This document shows, one piece after another, positions 43,217-51,825 of a DNA stretch of 55,978 nucleotides. Made by a program: the position numbers and the translations under genes. The stretch spans positions 1 to 55,978 of the forward strand of contig DAOUKR010000034.1 of the NCBI GenBank assembly GCA_034421095.1, read 5' to 3'. Position 1 is the stretch's first letter, and every line of letters begins with the position of its first letter. The notes below the pieces were generated by a model, which ran no database searches, was not told where the DNA came from, and saw nothing but the letters and a program-made list of their open reading frames with translations. This DNA is from JAGWBG01 sp034421095 (GTDB taxonomy: Bacteria > Chloroflexota > Dehalococcoidia > Lucifugimonadales > JAGWBF01).

Positions 43217-44728
43217 CTAGTCCGGCTGACTAGCCTCGGACTGGCGCTCTCCGACCTGTGGCCTGGGCATTTCTCTAGCCTGGCTGCCTTTCAGGTAGGA
43301 TACCACCATCCCAGCCAGAAGCAAGCTTCCCATCACGAGATAGGTCGTGCGCAGGCCGGAAGTAAAGGCACTGATGACCTCCGTATTTCTGCCCGTAGCA
43401 TCTACAACCGCCTGGAGAGTGGGAGGGTGGCCCATTGACGCCATGATAGCAGTCACCATAGCCGTTGCCATGGCTATGCCCGTAACGTTGGCCGAGTTCC
43501 GCACGAGGTTGAGGAGCCCCGCAACGACGCCGTACCTCCCCCGCTCCACTGCACCCATGATGGAGCTGTTGTTGGTTGTGTCGAACATGCCCATTCCGGC
43601 GTTTTGCAGCATCATCGCCATCATCACCATACCCAGATGAGAGTCCTCGGTAACCCTGGATAGAATGAACAGGCCGGAGGCGGACAATATCATGCCACCC
43701 ACGTTAAATATTCTCCACCCGTAGCGGTCCGAGAGGCGACCGCTCACCGGCCCGGTGATAATCATGCAGAGGGAGACGGGGACCAGCACCAGCCCAATTT
43801 GAGCCGGGCTGTATTCGAGGACTTTCTGAAGGTAGAAGGGCATCAGGAAACGGACAGGGGTGGACCCCACGAAGGAGAGGAAACCCGCTGCAACCCCCAG
43901 GGAGAACAGCCTTCCCCTGAAAAGCCTCAAGTCGAGCATCGGGGAGGGTGTACGAAGCTCCCACCAGATAAAGGTGGCAAGGAGAGTTACAAAGAGGGCC
44001 TCGGCTCCTATTACATAGGGCGACGTCCAGCCAATCCTGGGACCGTTGGTCATGGCCATCAGGAAAGCCACCAACGTACCCGTGGACAGCGCCGCCCCCG
44101 GCCAGTCGAACCTGCTCCTCTGCCCGTCCTCAGCGACCCGCCTACCATCCAGGATAATCAGGGGAGCCAGGGTAGCTAGTGTGCCCGTCCCCACGGTGGT
44201 GTAGAATACCCAGCGCCAGCTCAGGGCGTCCACCAGAAATCCGCCCAAGGGAGAGCCTGCTATGGAACCCATGCCAACCACGCTCAGGTACAGGCCCATA
44301 ACTTTTCCCCGCTCACTGCCGGGGAAGGCCGAAGTAACTATGGCAAGGCCGGTGCCCTGGGTCATCGCCGAGCCGACTCCCATGATAAACCTGGCCGCAA
44401 TGAGGATTTTCACGTCCGTTGAGAAACCTGCCAGCACGGCACCCAGCGCGAAGATAGCGAACCCTGAGATGTAGACTTGCTTGCGGCCAACCAGGTCGGA
44501 TAGGCGGCCCATAGGCAGAAGCAGGGCGCTGATGGTGAGGGCATACACCACCATCACCCATTGGGCGGTGGGGAGGTCAGTCTCGAAGTGGTCCGCAATG
44601 GTGGGCAGGGCGACAATCGTGCTCCCCTGGTCCATCACCGAGGTAAAGGTGCCTATCTCGATGGCCAGGAATGCCCACCACTTGTAGTTAGTGCTCCGTG
44701 TTATGCTAGAGTTGACCGAGAATGCCAC
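43217..44728 (-). CDS. DHA2-family MFS exporter (copy 3)
   Basis: 503 aa with the same architecture (GRLSDLVGRKQVYISG, DQGSTIVALPTIADHF). The N-terminus is about seven residues longer than in the other copies. GTG start three bases after the stop of the monooxygenase gene, with AGGTAAGG upstream, so the pair is translationally coupled. Coupling of an oxygenase and an exporter suggests that the exported compound is the oxygenase substrate or product. Confidence 0.9.
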   Translation of the reverse strand: MAFSVNSSITRSTNYKWWAFLAIEIGTFTSVMDQGSTIVALPTIADHFETDLPTAQWVMVVYALTISALLLPMGRLSDLVGRKQVYISGFAIFALGAVLAGFSTDVKILIAARFIMGVGSAMTQGTGLAIVTSAFPGSERGKVMGLYLSVVGMGSIAGSPLGGFLVDALSWRWVFYTTVGTGTLATLAPLIILDGRRVAEDGQRSRFDWPGAALSTGTLVAFLMAMTNGPRIGWTSPYVIGAEALFVTLLATFIWWELRTPSPMLDLRLFRGRLFSLGVAAGFLSFVGSTPVRFLMPFYLQKVLEYSPAQIGLVLVPVSLCMIITGPVSGRLSDRYGWRIFNVGGMILSASGLFILSRVTEDSHLGMVMMAMMLQNAGMGMFDTTNNSSIMGAVERGRYGVVAGLLNLVRNSANVTGIAMATAMVTAIMASMGHPPTLQAVVDATGRNTEVISAFTSGLRTTYLVMGSLLLAGMVVSYLKGSQAREMPRPQVGERQSEASQPD

Positions 44729-44731
44729 GCC

Positions 44732-45814
44732 TTACCTGAATTCGGGGGCTACTCGCTCACCGAACAGGCGGAGGGAGTTAAGGATTCGCTCCTTTGAGAT
44801 TAGTCCCCCTACGTTCATCTCGGCTATCACTCCTGACAGATGTAGCTCCTCATTTATCTCAGCTATGCGCTGTACCACGGCTTCAGGGGTGCCGTAGGCA
44901 ATCCTGTCCCGCAGTAGGTCCTCGTAGGTGACGTTTGCCAGTCGTCGCGCTCGTTCGGCTCGCTCCTCGGATACCGCCGTCCCGGCCACGGCTGCCGAAC
45001 TGGCAAAGTTTTCCGCCATCCTCCGGTAGGAGCGCATGGTGCTCTCCTCGGGCTCGGACCGGGCCTGCTCCTGGGACTCGGCCACGTAAACAGGTATTCT
45101 CAGGATTACGTCGCCGTCGCCGGGGTGTCCCGCCTCTCGCCACGCTTGCCGGTAAATCCCGATGTGATGGGTCAGGTCCGGGAGGTCCATTCCACGCAGC
45201 CCGACAAATATGGGGTAACCCATGCTCCCAACCTGGGGGAAGGTCTCCCTGGTGGTGGCTGCGATGCGGATGGGAGGATAGGGCTTCTGATAGGGTCTGG
45301 GCATTACCACGACGTTATCGAAGGTGTAATATTCTCCCTCATAGGAGAGACGGTCATTGGTCCAGGCCCGTATGATAACTTCGAGGCTCTCCTGGAAGCG
45401 CGCCCGGCTCTCACCGTAGGGAATTCCGTAGCCTTCGTAGGCCTTGGCAAATCCGCTGCGCCCTATCCCGAAGTCGAAGCGGCCCAGGCTGATATTATCC
45501 ACCGTGGCGGCCTCTTCAGCCATGCGAATCGGATGGCACAGAGGCAGCACACTGACCGCGATGCCCACCCTGAGCCGCGTGGTGCGTGCGGCGATGGCGC
45601 TGGCCATGATGAGGGGGACGGATACGATGGAGGGTATGCCGACTCCCTGAACGTCGAGCTGACCCCTGGGAGCGGCGAAATGTCTCTCCGCCAGCCACAC
45701 GCCGTCCAGCCCATGAGCCTCCGCGGTCTCCACCTGCTCGAAGGCCTCCTGGAAGGCTTCCTCCTGGGTAGCGCCCTCTCGATAGTCGCACTCCATTACC
45801 AATCCGAAATGCAC
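44732..45814 (-). CDS. Luciferase-like monooxygenase (360 aa)
   Basis: LLM family: LDGVWLAERHFAAPRG near the N-terminus, RTTRLRVGIAVSVLPLCHP, RFDFGIGRSGF and KPYPPIRIAATT. Typical alkanal/pristinamycin-like FMN monooxygenase pattern. GTG start with a good AAGGAGG 6 nt upstream; first gene of the monooxygenase, three-exporter, selenoprotein set. The cofactor may be FMNH2 or F420H2. Confidence 0.88.
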   Translation of the reverse strand: MHFGLVMECDYREGATQEEAFQEAFEQVETAEAHGLDGVWLAERHFAAPRGQLDVQGVGIPSIVSVPLIMASAIAARTTRLRVGIAVSVLPLCHPIRMAEEAATVDNISLGRFDFGIGRSGFAKAYEGYGIPYGESRARFQESLEVIIRAWTNDRLSYEGEYYTFDNVVVMPRPYQKPYPPIRIAATTRETFPQVGSMGYPIFVGLRGMDLPDLTHHIGIYRQAWREAGHPGDGDVILRIPVYVAESQEQARSEPEESTMRSYRRMAENFASSAAVAGTAVSEERAERARRLANVTYEDLLRDRIAYGTPEAVVQRIAEINEELHLSGVIAEMNVGGLISKERILNSLRLFGERVAPEFR

Positions 45815-45935
45815 TGAACACCTCCTTGGATTTGGGGGGCTTTGAGCGGGCCTAAGTTGACGGTAGGCAGCACTATCTTTGAGTTGTGGCTAACCCTGTG
45901 AGCCACCTTGGCCACCGTCCTAGGAAGTGCATGTA

Positions 45936-46168
45936 TCAAGGTTCGACTCTCTGGAGTCCTGCGACACGGTCGAAATCCTTGTCGTAGCTGACGATTCAGC
46001 CTTGCTCGCCTTGGCAATTCGGGAAATTTCTCCGAAGTCCTCGGGTTCTCTGGATGGTTTTACGGACCCATAGGCAGACTCCAGGGTGAAGGAAGGGGGA
46101 GCTAGGCGCACTTCGGCTGAAATGGCTACCTGGCCTCCCTGCGTAATGATGGTGGCAACTTTCTTCAT
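45936..46168 (-). pseudogene. Fused remnant of a VapB antitoxin and VapC toxin
   Basis: From ATG 46168 the reading frame gives MKKVATIITQGGQVAISAEV, the first half of an AbrB/VapB-type DNA-binding domain. It then jumps to LESAYGSVKPSREPEDF, the usual C-terminal region of this antitoxin group, with the middle 25 or so residues missing. In the next frame the end of a PIN toxin follows directly (VSYDKDFDRVAGLQRVEP, stop at 45936), so the antitoxin tail and most of the toxin are deleted. Two internal deletions explain the pattern. The flanks 45815-45935 and 46169-46350 show nothing else I recognise. Confidence 0.72.
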
Positions 46169-46350
46169 ACTTCCTCTTCAATGATTTGAGGCGTTTAAGG
46201 TGAAAGCATAGCACACCATTGATATGGAGGTCAAAGACTGTGCGGCAAATCGGTGAGGCGTGAGCCAGGAGTATAGTCAAAGTAGTGGACTCGTTGCCGG
46301 TGTTGGTGAAGTGGGCACGCTTGGCTGAGGCAATCAGGCTTTTCATACGT

Positions 46351-46379
46351 TTGACAGGACTAGGATATGTTTCTAAACT
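46351..46379 (+). promoter_or_regulatory. Putative promoter of the thioredoxin-fold lipoprotein gene
   Basis: TTGACA (46351-46356, perfect), 17-bp spacer, TAAACT (46374-46379). Leader about 185 nt, unusually long. Confidence 0.4.
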
Positions 46380-46570
46380 ACCGACTGTTATCCCTTTTGG
46401 GATATGACGCGCTTGGGAGCAAGTGTCCCGTAGGGAAAGCCTGAGGTGAGACGACCCGCTTCCGAACAAATTTGACGAGATAGGACAGGGGGCCTTGCAG
46501 GGAGATAAATCGAAGTGAACCAAGGCCCTTTTCCCCCGCGAAAGGTTCCAGATGAACGGAGGGAACAAAG

Positions 46571-47110
46571 TTGCTCTTGAAGCGCTGGACAGGAACGTTC
46601 GTGATTGCAATACTGCTGGCCGTTTCTATGGTTGCCTGTGAGGTTGAGGTCGGCGGCTGCGGGGTAAGCGTTGGCGATCGGCCGACCTATTCCATCACGA
46701 TGTACCAGGGCCAAGATGCGGTTGGAGGGACAACAGTTACCCTAGAGCAAATCCAGGACCTTGGCCCTCTCATCGTCTATTCTTTTGACGCCCAGTGCGA
46801 GCAGTGCCTCGACGGGCTACGGGTATTGCAGAATTTCTACGCCGAAAATCAAGACAGGCCAACGGTGCTGGCAGTGTACGTTGGTCACTTAACCGGCTCC
46901 GGCGATGGGGAAGACGCCAAGCGTCTGCTGGCCGAGGCAGGTGCAACTTTCCCAGCCGGGTTCACCAGCGACGACTTCGTTATCGAAGGGGATGAATTGG
47001 AACTATTGCCCATTACTTCATTCTTCAAGAGCCGCAGCCACGTCACCACGATATTCGGTGGCCTGTCGGAAAGCGCCCTGAGGGAGAATGTTAAAGAAAT
47101 GCTGGACTGA
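46571..47110 (+). CDS. Thioredoxin-fold lipoprotein
   Basis: 179 aa. N-terminal basic-hydrophobic signal (LLKRWTGTFVIAILLAV) with lipobox MVAC at about 20-23, so it is probably exported and anchored. The mature part has a thioredoxin-like fold with CEQC in FDAQCEQCLDGLR, then a long middle and PITSFFKSRSHVTTIFGG. This resembles TlpA/ResA-type reductants facing the cell surface. TTG start with GGAGGG 7 nt upstream. Upstream lies the VapBC remnant; no partner is obvious. Confidence 0.72.
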   Translation: MLLKRWTGTFVIAILLAVSMVACEVEVGGCGVSVGDRPTYSITMYQGQDAVGGTTVTLEQIQDLGPLIVYSFDAQCEQCLDGLRVLQNFYAENQDRPTVLAVYVGHLTGSGDGEDAKRLLAEAGATFPAGFTSDDFVIEGDELELLPITSFFKSRSHVTTIFGGLSESALRENVKEMLD

Positions 47111-47208
47111 CCGATTGCTTGCCTGCAAATTCCCTATCCTGACACGTGATTCAAATTAGCCATTTGTCCATCGTCCTTAGCTTGGCTCAGTTGACATTTC
47201 AGGTTCGT

Positions 47209-47309
47209 GTCATTCCGAATCCGCCGAAGGCGGATGAGGAATCTAAAGCCGTGCCTTTGTTAAAGCCGCAGAATTTTAGAATCCTCGTCGCTCCCCTCCT
47301 CGGAATGAC
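47209..47309. repeat. Dispersed hairpin repeat, same family as 34533-34621
   Basis: GTCATTCCGAATCCGCCGAAG ... CTCGGAATGAC. The internal CTTTGTTAAAGCCGCAGAATTT loop is nearly identical to the other copy. In the 47111-47475 gap, which shows no gene. Confidence 0.7.
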
Positions 47310-47475
47310 AATGTACATCAAGCGTATCTTGGAGGTAAGGACGCCGCAGGAAGATAAAGGACACATGATTGGGTCCGGATTGACTGGAGGTGCCGGTCAG
47401 CACGTCAAGCCGGTCGCAGCCTACGTTGGCAGCTTTGGGTGGATTTCCTTGAATGAGCTTGAACTGCCTAGTGGG

Positions 47476-48642
47476 CTATGCCCGGTTGCGTTCGGCCCAG
47501 GCCTGTTTTGCTCTGTCTATGGAGCGTACCCTGAAGTCCATGAGTTCCTGTGCGTGGTCGCGGGACCACTGGTTGGACACGGTCACGCCCAACAGGGACG
47601 ACTGGAAATGGGGCATTACGTGGCGTGCCAGCAACTCGTAGCTGTGGAGCATCTTCTCCCTTGGTGCCCAGTCAATGGTCTGCACCAGTAGCCCGCCGAA
47701 GCCGCCGCTTCTCTCGTCAAAGCGTTTGATAGCTGCAATGCAATCGTCGGGCGTCCCTATAATCCACTGGCCTCCGTCCACCATATTATCTATTATCTTC
47801 TCTATGGGGCCGTCTGTGCCCGACTTCATGCCCAGGGTTTCCTCAAAATATTCTCTCTGATAGTACCCTGCACCCATCCTCGCGTCTTCCATGGCCTCTT
47901 TACGGCTCTCCGCCAGGTGGACCGGCACCACCAGACGCCACTCATCACGCTTCACCGTCTTTCCGTGCTCGGCTGCGGACTCCTCGGCGATGTCCCACAG
48001 GTAAGTCAGGTCGGACTGGCCCGGGTCTCTGGGTACGCTGACCGACAGCATCGCAGCCCCGTGCTTGCCAGCCAGAGCAGGGCCTGAAGGTGACTGGGCA
48101 GCTGCCACTGCAATGGGCATGTGGGGTCTCTGATAGGGCTGGAGATGAAGCACAGCGTCGTGAAGCTCGAACCAGCTGCTTTCATAGCTGATTGGCTCGG
48201 TCTCGGTGAGCAAACGAACGATGACTCCAAGGGACTCGTCCATCTTCTCGCGCTGGGTAGTTGGCTCGATACCCAGCATATAAGCGTCGGAAACCAGAGC
48301 ACCGGGGCCCACTCCCATCATCACTCGCCCCCTGGTCATGTGGTCCAGCAGCACCATCCGGTTTGCCACCATCAGGGGGTGATGATAAGGCAGACTGATT
48401 ACGCCCGTGCCCAGCTTGATGTGGCGCGTCCTTTCGGCTGCGATGCCTATGAAAATCTCAGGGGAGGCGATAGTCTCCCACCCTGCGCTGTGGTGCTCGC
48501 CAATCCAGGCTTCGTCGAACCCCAGTGTATCCAGCCATTGCACCAGCTCCAGGTCGCGCTCGATAGCCAGCGTGGGATTCTCGCCAAGGCGATGGAAGGG
48601 AGCCAGGAAGATTCCAAACTTCATTCGTTCAGGAAGGGCCAT
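47476..48642 (-). CDS. Luciferase-like monooxygenase (388 aa)
   Basis: LLM family: MKFGIFLAPFHRLGENPTLA, FDEAWIGEHHSAGWE, TRGRVMMGVGPGALVSDA and PHMPIAVAAAQSP. Closest in layout to limonene- or alkanesulfonate-like FMN monooxygenases; more like the 422-aa protein than the F420-type one. ATG with GAGGAGAG upstream, and a minus-strand promoter about 75 nt upstream. Divergent from the amidohydrolase gene. Confidence 0.88.
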   Translation of the reverse strand: MALPERMKFGIFLAPFHRLGENPTLAIERDLELVQWLDTLGFDEAWIGEHHSAGWETIASPEIFIGIAAERTRHIKLGTGVISLPYHHPLMVANRMVLLDHMTRGRVMMGVGPGALVSDAYMLGIEPTTQREKMDESLGVIVRLLTETEPISYESSWFELHDAVLHLQPYQRPHMPIAVAAAQSPSGPALAGKHGAAMLSVSVPRDPGQSDLTYLWDIAEESAAEHGKTVKRDEWRLVVPVHLAESRKEAMEDARMGAGYYQREYFEETLGMKSGTDGPIEKIIDNMVDGGQWIIGTPDDCIAAIKRFDERSGGFGGLLVQTIDWAPREKMLHSYELLARHVMPHFQSSLLGVTVSNQWSRDHAQELMDFRVRSIDRAKQAWAERNRA

Positions 48643-48715
48643 TCAGTCCACTCTCCTCTCAAAAAGCCTTCAGTAAGCCCCCATAACCAGGTGGAGGCGG
48701 TCTGACCTCCCAGTA

Positions 48716-48744
48716 ATTATAAACCTGTGCGTCGCCTACGGCAA
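48716..48744 (-). promoter_or_regulatory. Promoter of the luciferase-like monooxygenase gene
   Basis: Minus strand TTGCCG (48744-48739), 17-bp spacer, perfect TATAAT (48721-48716). Divergent from the next promoter. Confidence 0.5.
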
Positions 48745-48830
48745 CCGAACCTGGCATTGTACAACCTGTCCTTCATCCATTCTTGGATTATTTCCGAAAG
48801 GAGTGATATGTTACCTTTCTTAGGCTTATA

Positions 48831-48859
48831 TTGACATGCACTGAAGCCTGAAGCATAAT
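48831..48859 (+). promoter_or_regulatory. Sigma-A promoter of the amidohydrolase-nitroreductase pair
   Basis: TTGACA (48831-48836, perfect), 17-bp spacer, CATAAT (48854-48859). Leader about 86 nt. Together with 48716-48744 it accounts for the 48643-48951 interval. Confidence 0.65.
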
Positions 48860-48951
48860 CAGAATTGTTATCGGCCCTGGAGAACATTCCGGCCCATGAG
48901 TCCCGGAGCCACCTACGTCGCCAGGCCGGAGCACGCGTTGGAGGGTTGCAC

Positions 48952-50070
48952 ATGGCTGGTTACAGGATTGTATCTTCGGACAACCACATATACGAGCCGC
49001 CGGACCTCTGGACAGAAAGGGTCGCTCCCAAGTTCAGGGACCGTGCACCCCGCGTGATTCATGTGGACGGTGGCGATTTCTGGTTCTGCGAAGACAAAAG
49101 GGTATCGGGTGCTTCGGCGGCATCCCAGGCGGGCAGGCGCTTCGACGAGCCTGAGAACCTGTCCACAAAGGACACTTTCGAAAACGTGCCCCCTGGAGCG
49201 TACCTCCCCGAAGAGCACGTAAAAGACATGGACATTGACGGGATAGACGTGAGCATAATCTATCCCACCGTCGGCCTGCTGATATACAGGGTCCCCGATA
49301 GCGAGCTTCTCACGGAGATTATGCGTGCCTACAACGATTGGATGGCCGAGTTCTGCCAGCCCTCCCCCAAGCGACTCAAAGGAATCGGCATGATTAACCT
49401 GGACGACGTGCAGGTGGGCGTGAAGGAGCTGGAGCGGTGTGCCAAGATGGGCTTTGCCGGGGCTATGATTACCGTCTACCCGCCTGAGAGCAAGCCCTAC
49501 AACTCTCCCATATACGAGCCTTTTTGGGCGGCAGCCCAGGACCTGGACATGCCCCTCAGCTTCCACATCGGCACCAATCGCCTGGGCCAGGATCCCGAGT
49601 ACCTGCATGAGGACCCGACAACGGCTACCTACCAGTGCAACCGTGACCATTGGGTCCGGGTATCCCTCTCCCACATGATTTACTCCGGGGTTTTCGAGCG
49701 CTATCCGAAGCTGCAGGTGGGGGCTGTCGAGCACGAATTGGCGTGGATTCCCTACTTCCTTGACCGATTGGACTACTATTACCTTCAAACTGCGGTGGGG
49801 ATGAACTCCTACCGGTATAAGGAAGACGTGCTGCCCAGCGACTATTTCCACAGGAATGTGTTTGTGGGCTTTCAGGAGGATACCAGGGGCGTACAGGACA
49901 GGCACATCATAGGCGTGGACCAGCTCCAATGGGGCTCGGACTATCCCCACGCAGAATCCACTTTCCCAAGAAGCCGGGAGATTATTGAGGAGATTCTAGC
50001 CGACTGTACCGAGGGTGAGAAGGCCAGGATAGTTGGCGGGAACGCTGCCAGAGTCTACCGTCTGGACTAG
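48952..50070 (+). CDS. Amidohydrolase_2-type metal-dependent hydrolase
   Basis: 372 aa, TIM-barrel amidohydrolase family 2. Metal-site motifs: SSDNHIYEPPDLW (D-x-H), PLSFHIGTNR and GSDYPHAESTFP (Asp/His). Family members include decarboxylases and hydrolases acting on aromatic or cyclic acids. Start ATG 48952 has GGAGGG 7 nt upstream; an upstream in-frame ATG at 48865 would add 29 residues and sits within the transcription start region. Probably in one transcript with the nitroreductase, 88 bp downstream. Confidence 0.9.
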   Translation: MAGYRIVSSDNHIYEPPDLWTERVAPKFRDRAPRVIHVDGGDFWFCEDKRVSGASAASQAGRRFDEPENLSTKDTFENVPPGAYLPEEHVKDMDIDGIDVSIIYPTVGLLIYRVPDSELLTEIMRAYNDWMAEFCQPSPKRLKGIGMINLDDVQVGVKELERCAKMGFAGAMITVYPPESKPYNSPIYEPFWAAAQDLDMPLSFHIGTNRLGQDPEYLHEDPTTATYQCNRDHWVRVSLSHMIYSGVFERYPKLQVGAVEHELAWIPYFLDRLDYYYLQTAVGMNSYRYKEDVLPSDYFHRNVFVGFQEDTRGVQDRHIIGVDQLQWGSDYPHAESTFPRSREIIEEILADCTEGEKARIVGGNAARVYRLD

Positions 50071-50158
50071 AGGGGCTCCCTCATGTCCTCAATCCTCTCC
50101 CCGGCGGGAGAGCAGGCCCCTCCCGGCAGCATTCTTTGATCAATAAGGAGAAGCACCA

Positions 50159-50845
50159 ATGGACCTTTCCACAGTGGACCATCTACTTACCACCACCCGT
50201 TCCGTCAAGAAACGCATGGACTTCTCCCGCCCGGTGGAGCCGGAGGTGCTCCAGCGGTGCATAGAGATTGCCTTGCACTCTCCAACCGGGGCTAACTACC
50301 AGGGCTGGCACTTCGTGATAGTCACCGACCCGGACAAGCGAGCGGGTCTGACGGAGTACTACCGCAAGGGGCGCGATGCGCTGGCAGAGTCCCGAGAGCC
50401 AGGCCAAGGTCCACCCCAATGGCACGCGGGGGACGTGCGCAGTGAACAGCACCAGGGAATGATTGACTCCAGCGACTATCTGCACGACCATTTCCACGAA
50501 GTGCCCGCCCACATCATAGCCTGCATTGAGAGATCCATGGAGGAGATGCCAATCGTTTACCAGCCCAAGTTCGAATCCTTCCATCTGGCATCGTTGTACG
50601 GCTCCATCCTGCCTGCGGCGTGGTCCATCATGCTTGCCCTGCGCGCTCGCGGCCTGGGGTCTGCGTGGACGACCGCCCACATTATATACGAGAAAGAGGT
50701 CGCCCAGTTGCTTGGAATCCCCGATAACGTCGTTCAGGCAGCCCTATTGCCCGTGGCCTACTTCAAGGGCACCGACTTCAAGGTGACGAAGCGCCGCCCT
50801 GTGCAGGAAGTAAGCCACTGGAACGGCTGGGGGCAGGGGTTATAG
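50159..50845 (+). CDS. Nitroreductase-family flavoprotein
   Basis: 228 aa. FMN-binding RSVKKRMDFSRPVE at the N-terminus, SPTGANYQGWHFVIV and, near the C-terminus, AWSIMLALRARGLGSAWTT. Uses FMN and NAD(P)H to reduce nitro, quinone or other acceptors. AAGGAGAAG precedes ATG. The 50071-50158 gap contains a CTCTCCC-CGGC-GGGAGAG hairpin (50095-50112) of the dispersed repeat type. Confidence 0.9.
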   Translation: MDLSTVDHLLTTTRSVKKRMDFSRPVEPEVLQRCIEIALHSPTGANYQGWHFVIVTDPDKRAGLTEYYRKGRDALAESREPGQGPPQWHAGDVRSEQHQGMIDSSDYLHDHFHEVPAHIIACIERSMEEMPIVYQPKFESFHLASLYGSILPAAWSIMLALRARGLGSAWTTAHIIYEKEVAQLLGIPDNVVQAALLPVAYFKGTDFKVTKRRPVQEVSHWNGWGQGL

Positions 50846-50862
50846 GCTGTAGCAGCCCGGGT

Positions 50863-51783
50863 CTAGTTCGTTCCCCGCAGTCGTGGGTCCAGAACATCTC
50901 GGAGAGCATCACCCAGCATGTTGACCGCAAGCACCGTCAGGGCTATGGCAATGCCGGGGAAGACGGCCAGCCAAGGGGCCGTCCTCACATAGTTCGTACC
51001 CGCCTCGGACAGCATTCCACCCCAAGTGGCGACGTTTGGTGGCACACCCGCACCGAGGAAGCTCAGAGATGCTTCCACTATTATGGCGAAGCCCAGGTTG
51101 AGTGTGGCCAGGATGATGAAAAGGGCCATACAGTTGGGAACCATGTGGCGGAGGATAATCCTCCACGGTGTAGCTCCCACAGCCCTCGCTGCCAGTATGT
51201 AGTCCATCTCTTTTACGGCAAGCGCCTGGGAACGTACGGTACGTATTGAGGTGGGTGTCAAGACAAATACTAGGGCGATGATTATGTTGGTAATGGAGGA
51301 CCCAAGCCCGGCTACAATTCCCAATCCTAGGATGATGGCTGGGAAGGCCATGAAGGCGTCCACCAAACGCTGCATAAACAGGTCGAAGGCGCCACCCCAA
51401 TAGGCGCTGACGATGCCAAACAATGAGCCTGCCGTTATCCCTATGGCTACACTGATTACGCCCACGTAGAGGGAGATTCGAGCGCCGTGGAAGAGCCTGC
51501 TCATAACATCTCGACCAATTTTGTCGCCGCCCAAGGGCATGAATGAGCTACCCGGAGATGCGAATACATACTCGTGTCCGAAGGTCTCCTCGGGGTCATG
51601 GGGAGAGATAACCGGGGACAGGAGGGCAATCAGAATCAGGCAGACAAACACTGCACCTCCCACCGCACCCAGAGGTTTTCGTTTGGCAAAACGACCTACG
51701 CCTCGCAAAAAGGTGTGGGGCGTGCGCAGCAACCCTCTACTAATCTCCGCAGAGGCCTCCGTTGTGGCTCTCTCTCCCAGCAT
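50863..51783 (-). CDS. ABC transporter permease, DppC type
   Basis: 306 aa, six predicted helices. The N-terminal segment precedes a membrane span (VGGAVFVCLILIALLSPVIS) and the EAA-type loop is in ARAVGATPWRIILRHMVPN. A peptide/nickel/opine importer subunit; partner of DppB 42 bp upstream. Last gene of the transport operon. No ATP-binding subunit is encoded beside it, so a DppD/DppF elsewhere must be shared. Confidence 0.9.
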   Translation of the reverse strand: MLGERATTEASAEISRGLLRTPHTFLRGVGRFAKRKPLGAVGGAVFVCLILIALLSPVISPHDPEETFGHEYVFASPGSSFMPLGGDKIGRDVMSRLFHGARISLYVGVISVAIGITAGSLFGIVSAYWGGAFDLFMQRLVDAFMAFPAIILGLGIVAGLGSSITNIIIALVFVLTPTSIRTVRSQALAVKEMDYILAARAVGATPWRIILRHMVPNCMALFIILATLNLGFAIIVEASLSFLGAGVPPNVATWGGMLSEAGTNYVRTAPWLAVFPGIAIALTVLAVNMLGDALRDVLDPRLRGTN

Positions 51784-51799
51784 GTTCCCTCGCTGTGAG

Positions 51800-51818
51800 G
51801 GCCGGTTTCAAACCGGCC
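51800..51818. repeat. Hairpin between the permease genes
   Basis: GGCCGGT-TTCAA-ACCGGCC, 7-bp perfect stem in the 42-bp gap between DppB and DppC genes. May tune relative expression or be a dispersed repeat. Confidence 0.45.
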
Positions 51819-51825
51819 TCTATCT

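Noticed and set aside
45996..46610. 204-codon minus-strand ORF around the VapBC remnant
   Set aside because: Its only protein-like part overlaps the antitoxin remnant in another frame; low complexity and Ser/Arg-rich elsewhere.
48913..49950. 345-codon minus-strand ORF opposite the amidohydrolase
   Set aside because: Antisense shadow with Val/His-rich composition; the plus strand encodes a conserved amidohydrolase.
50095..50112. Terminator after the amidohydrolase
   Set aside because: Perfect 7-bp stem but no T tract, and the sequence belongs to the dispersed CTTCTCCC repeat family.
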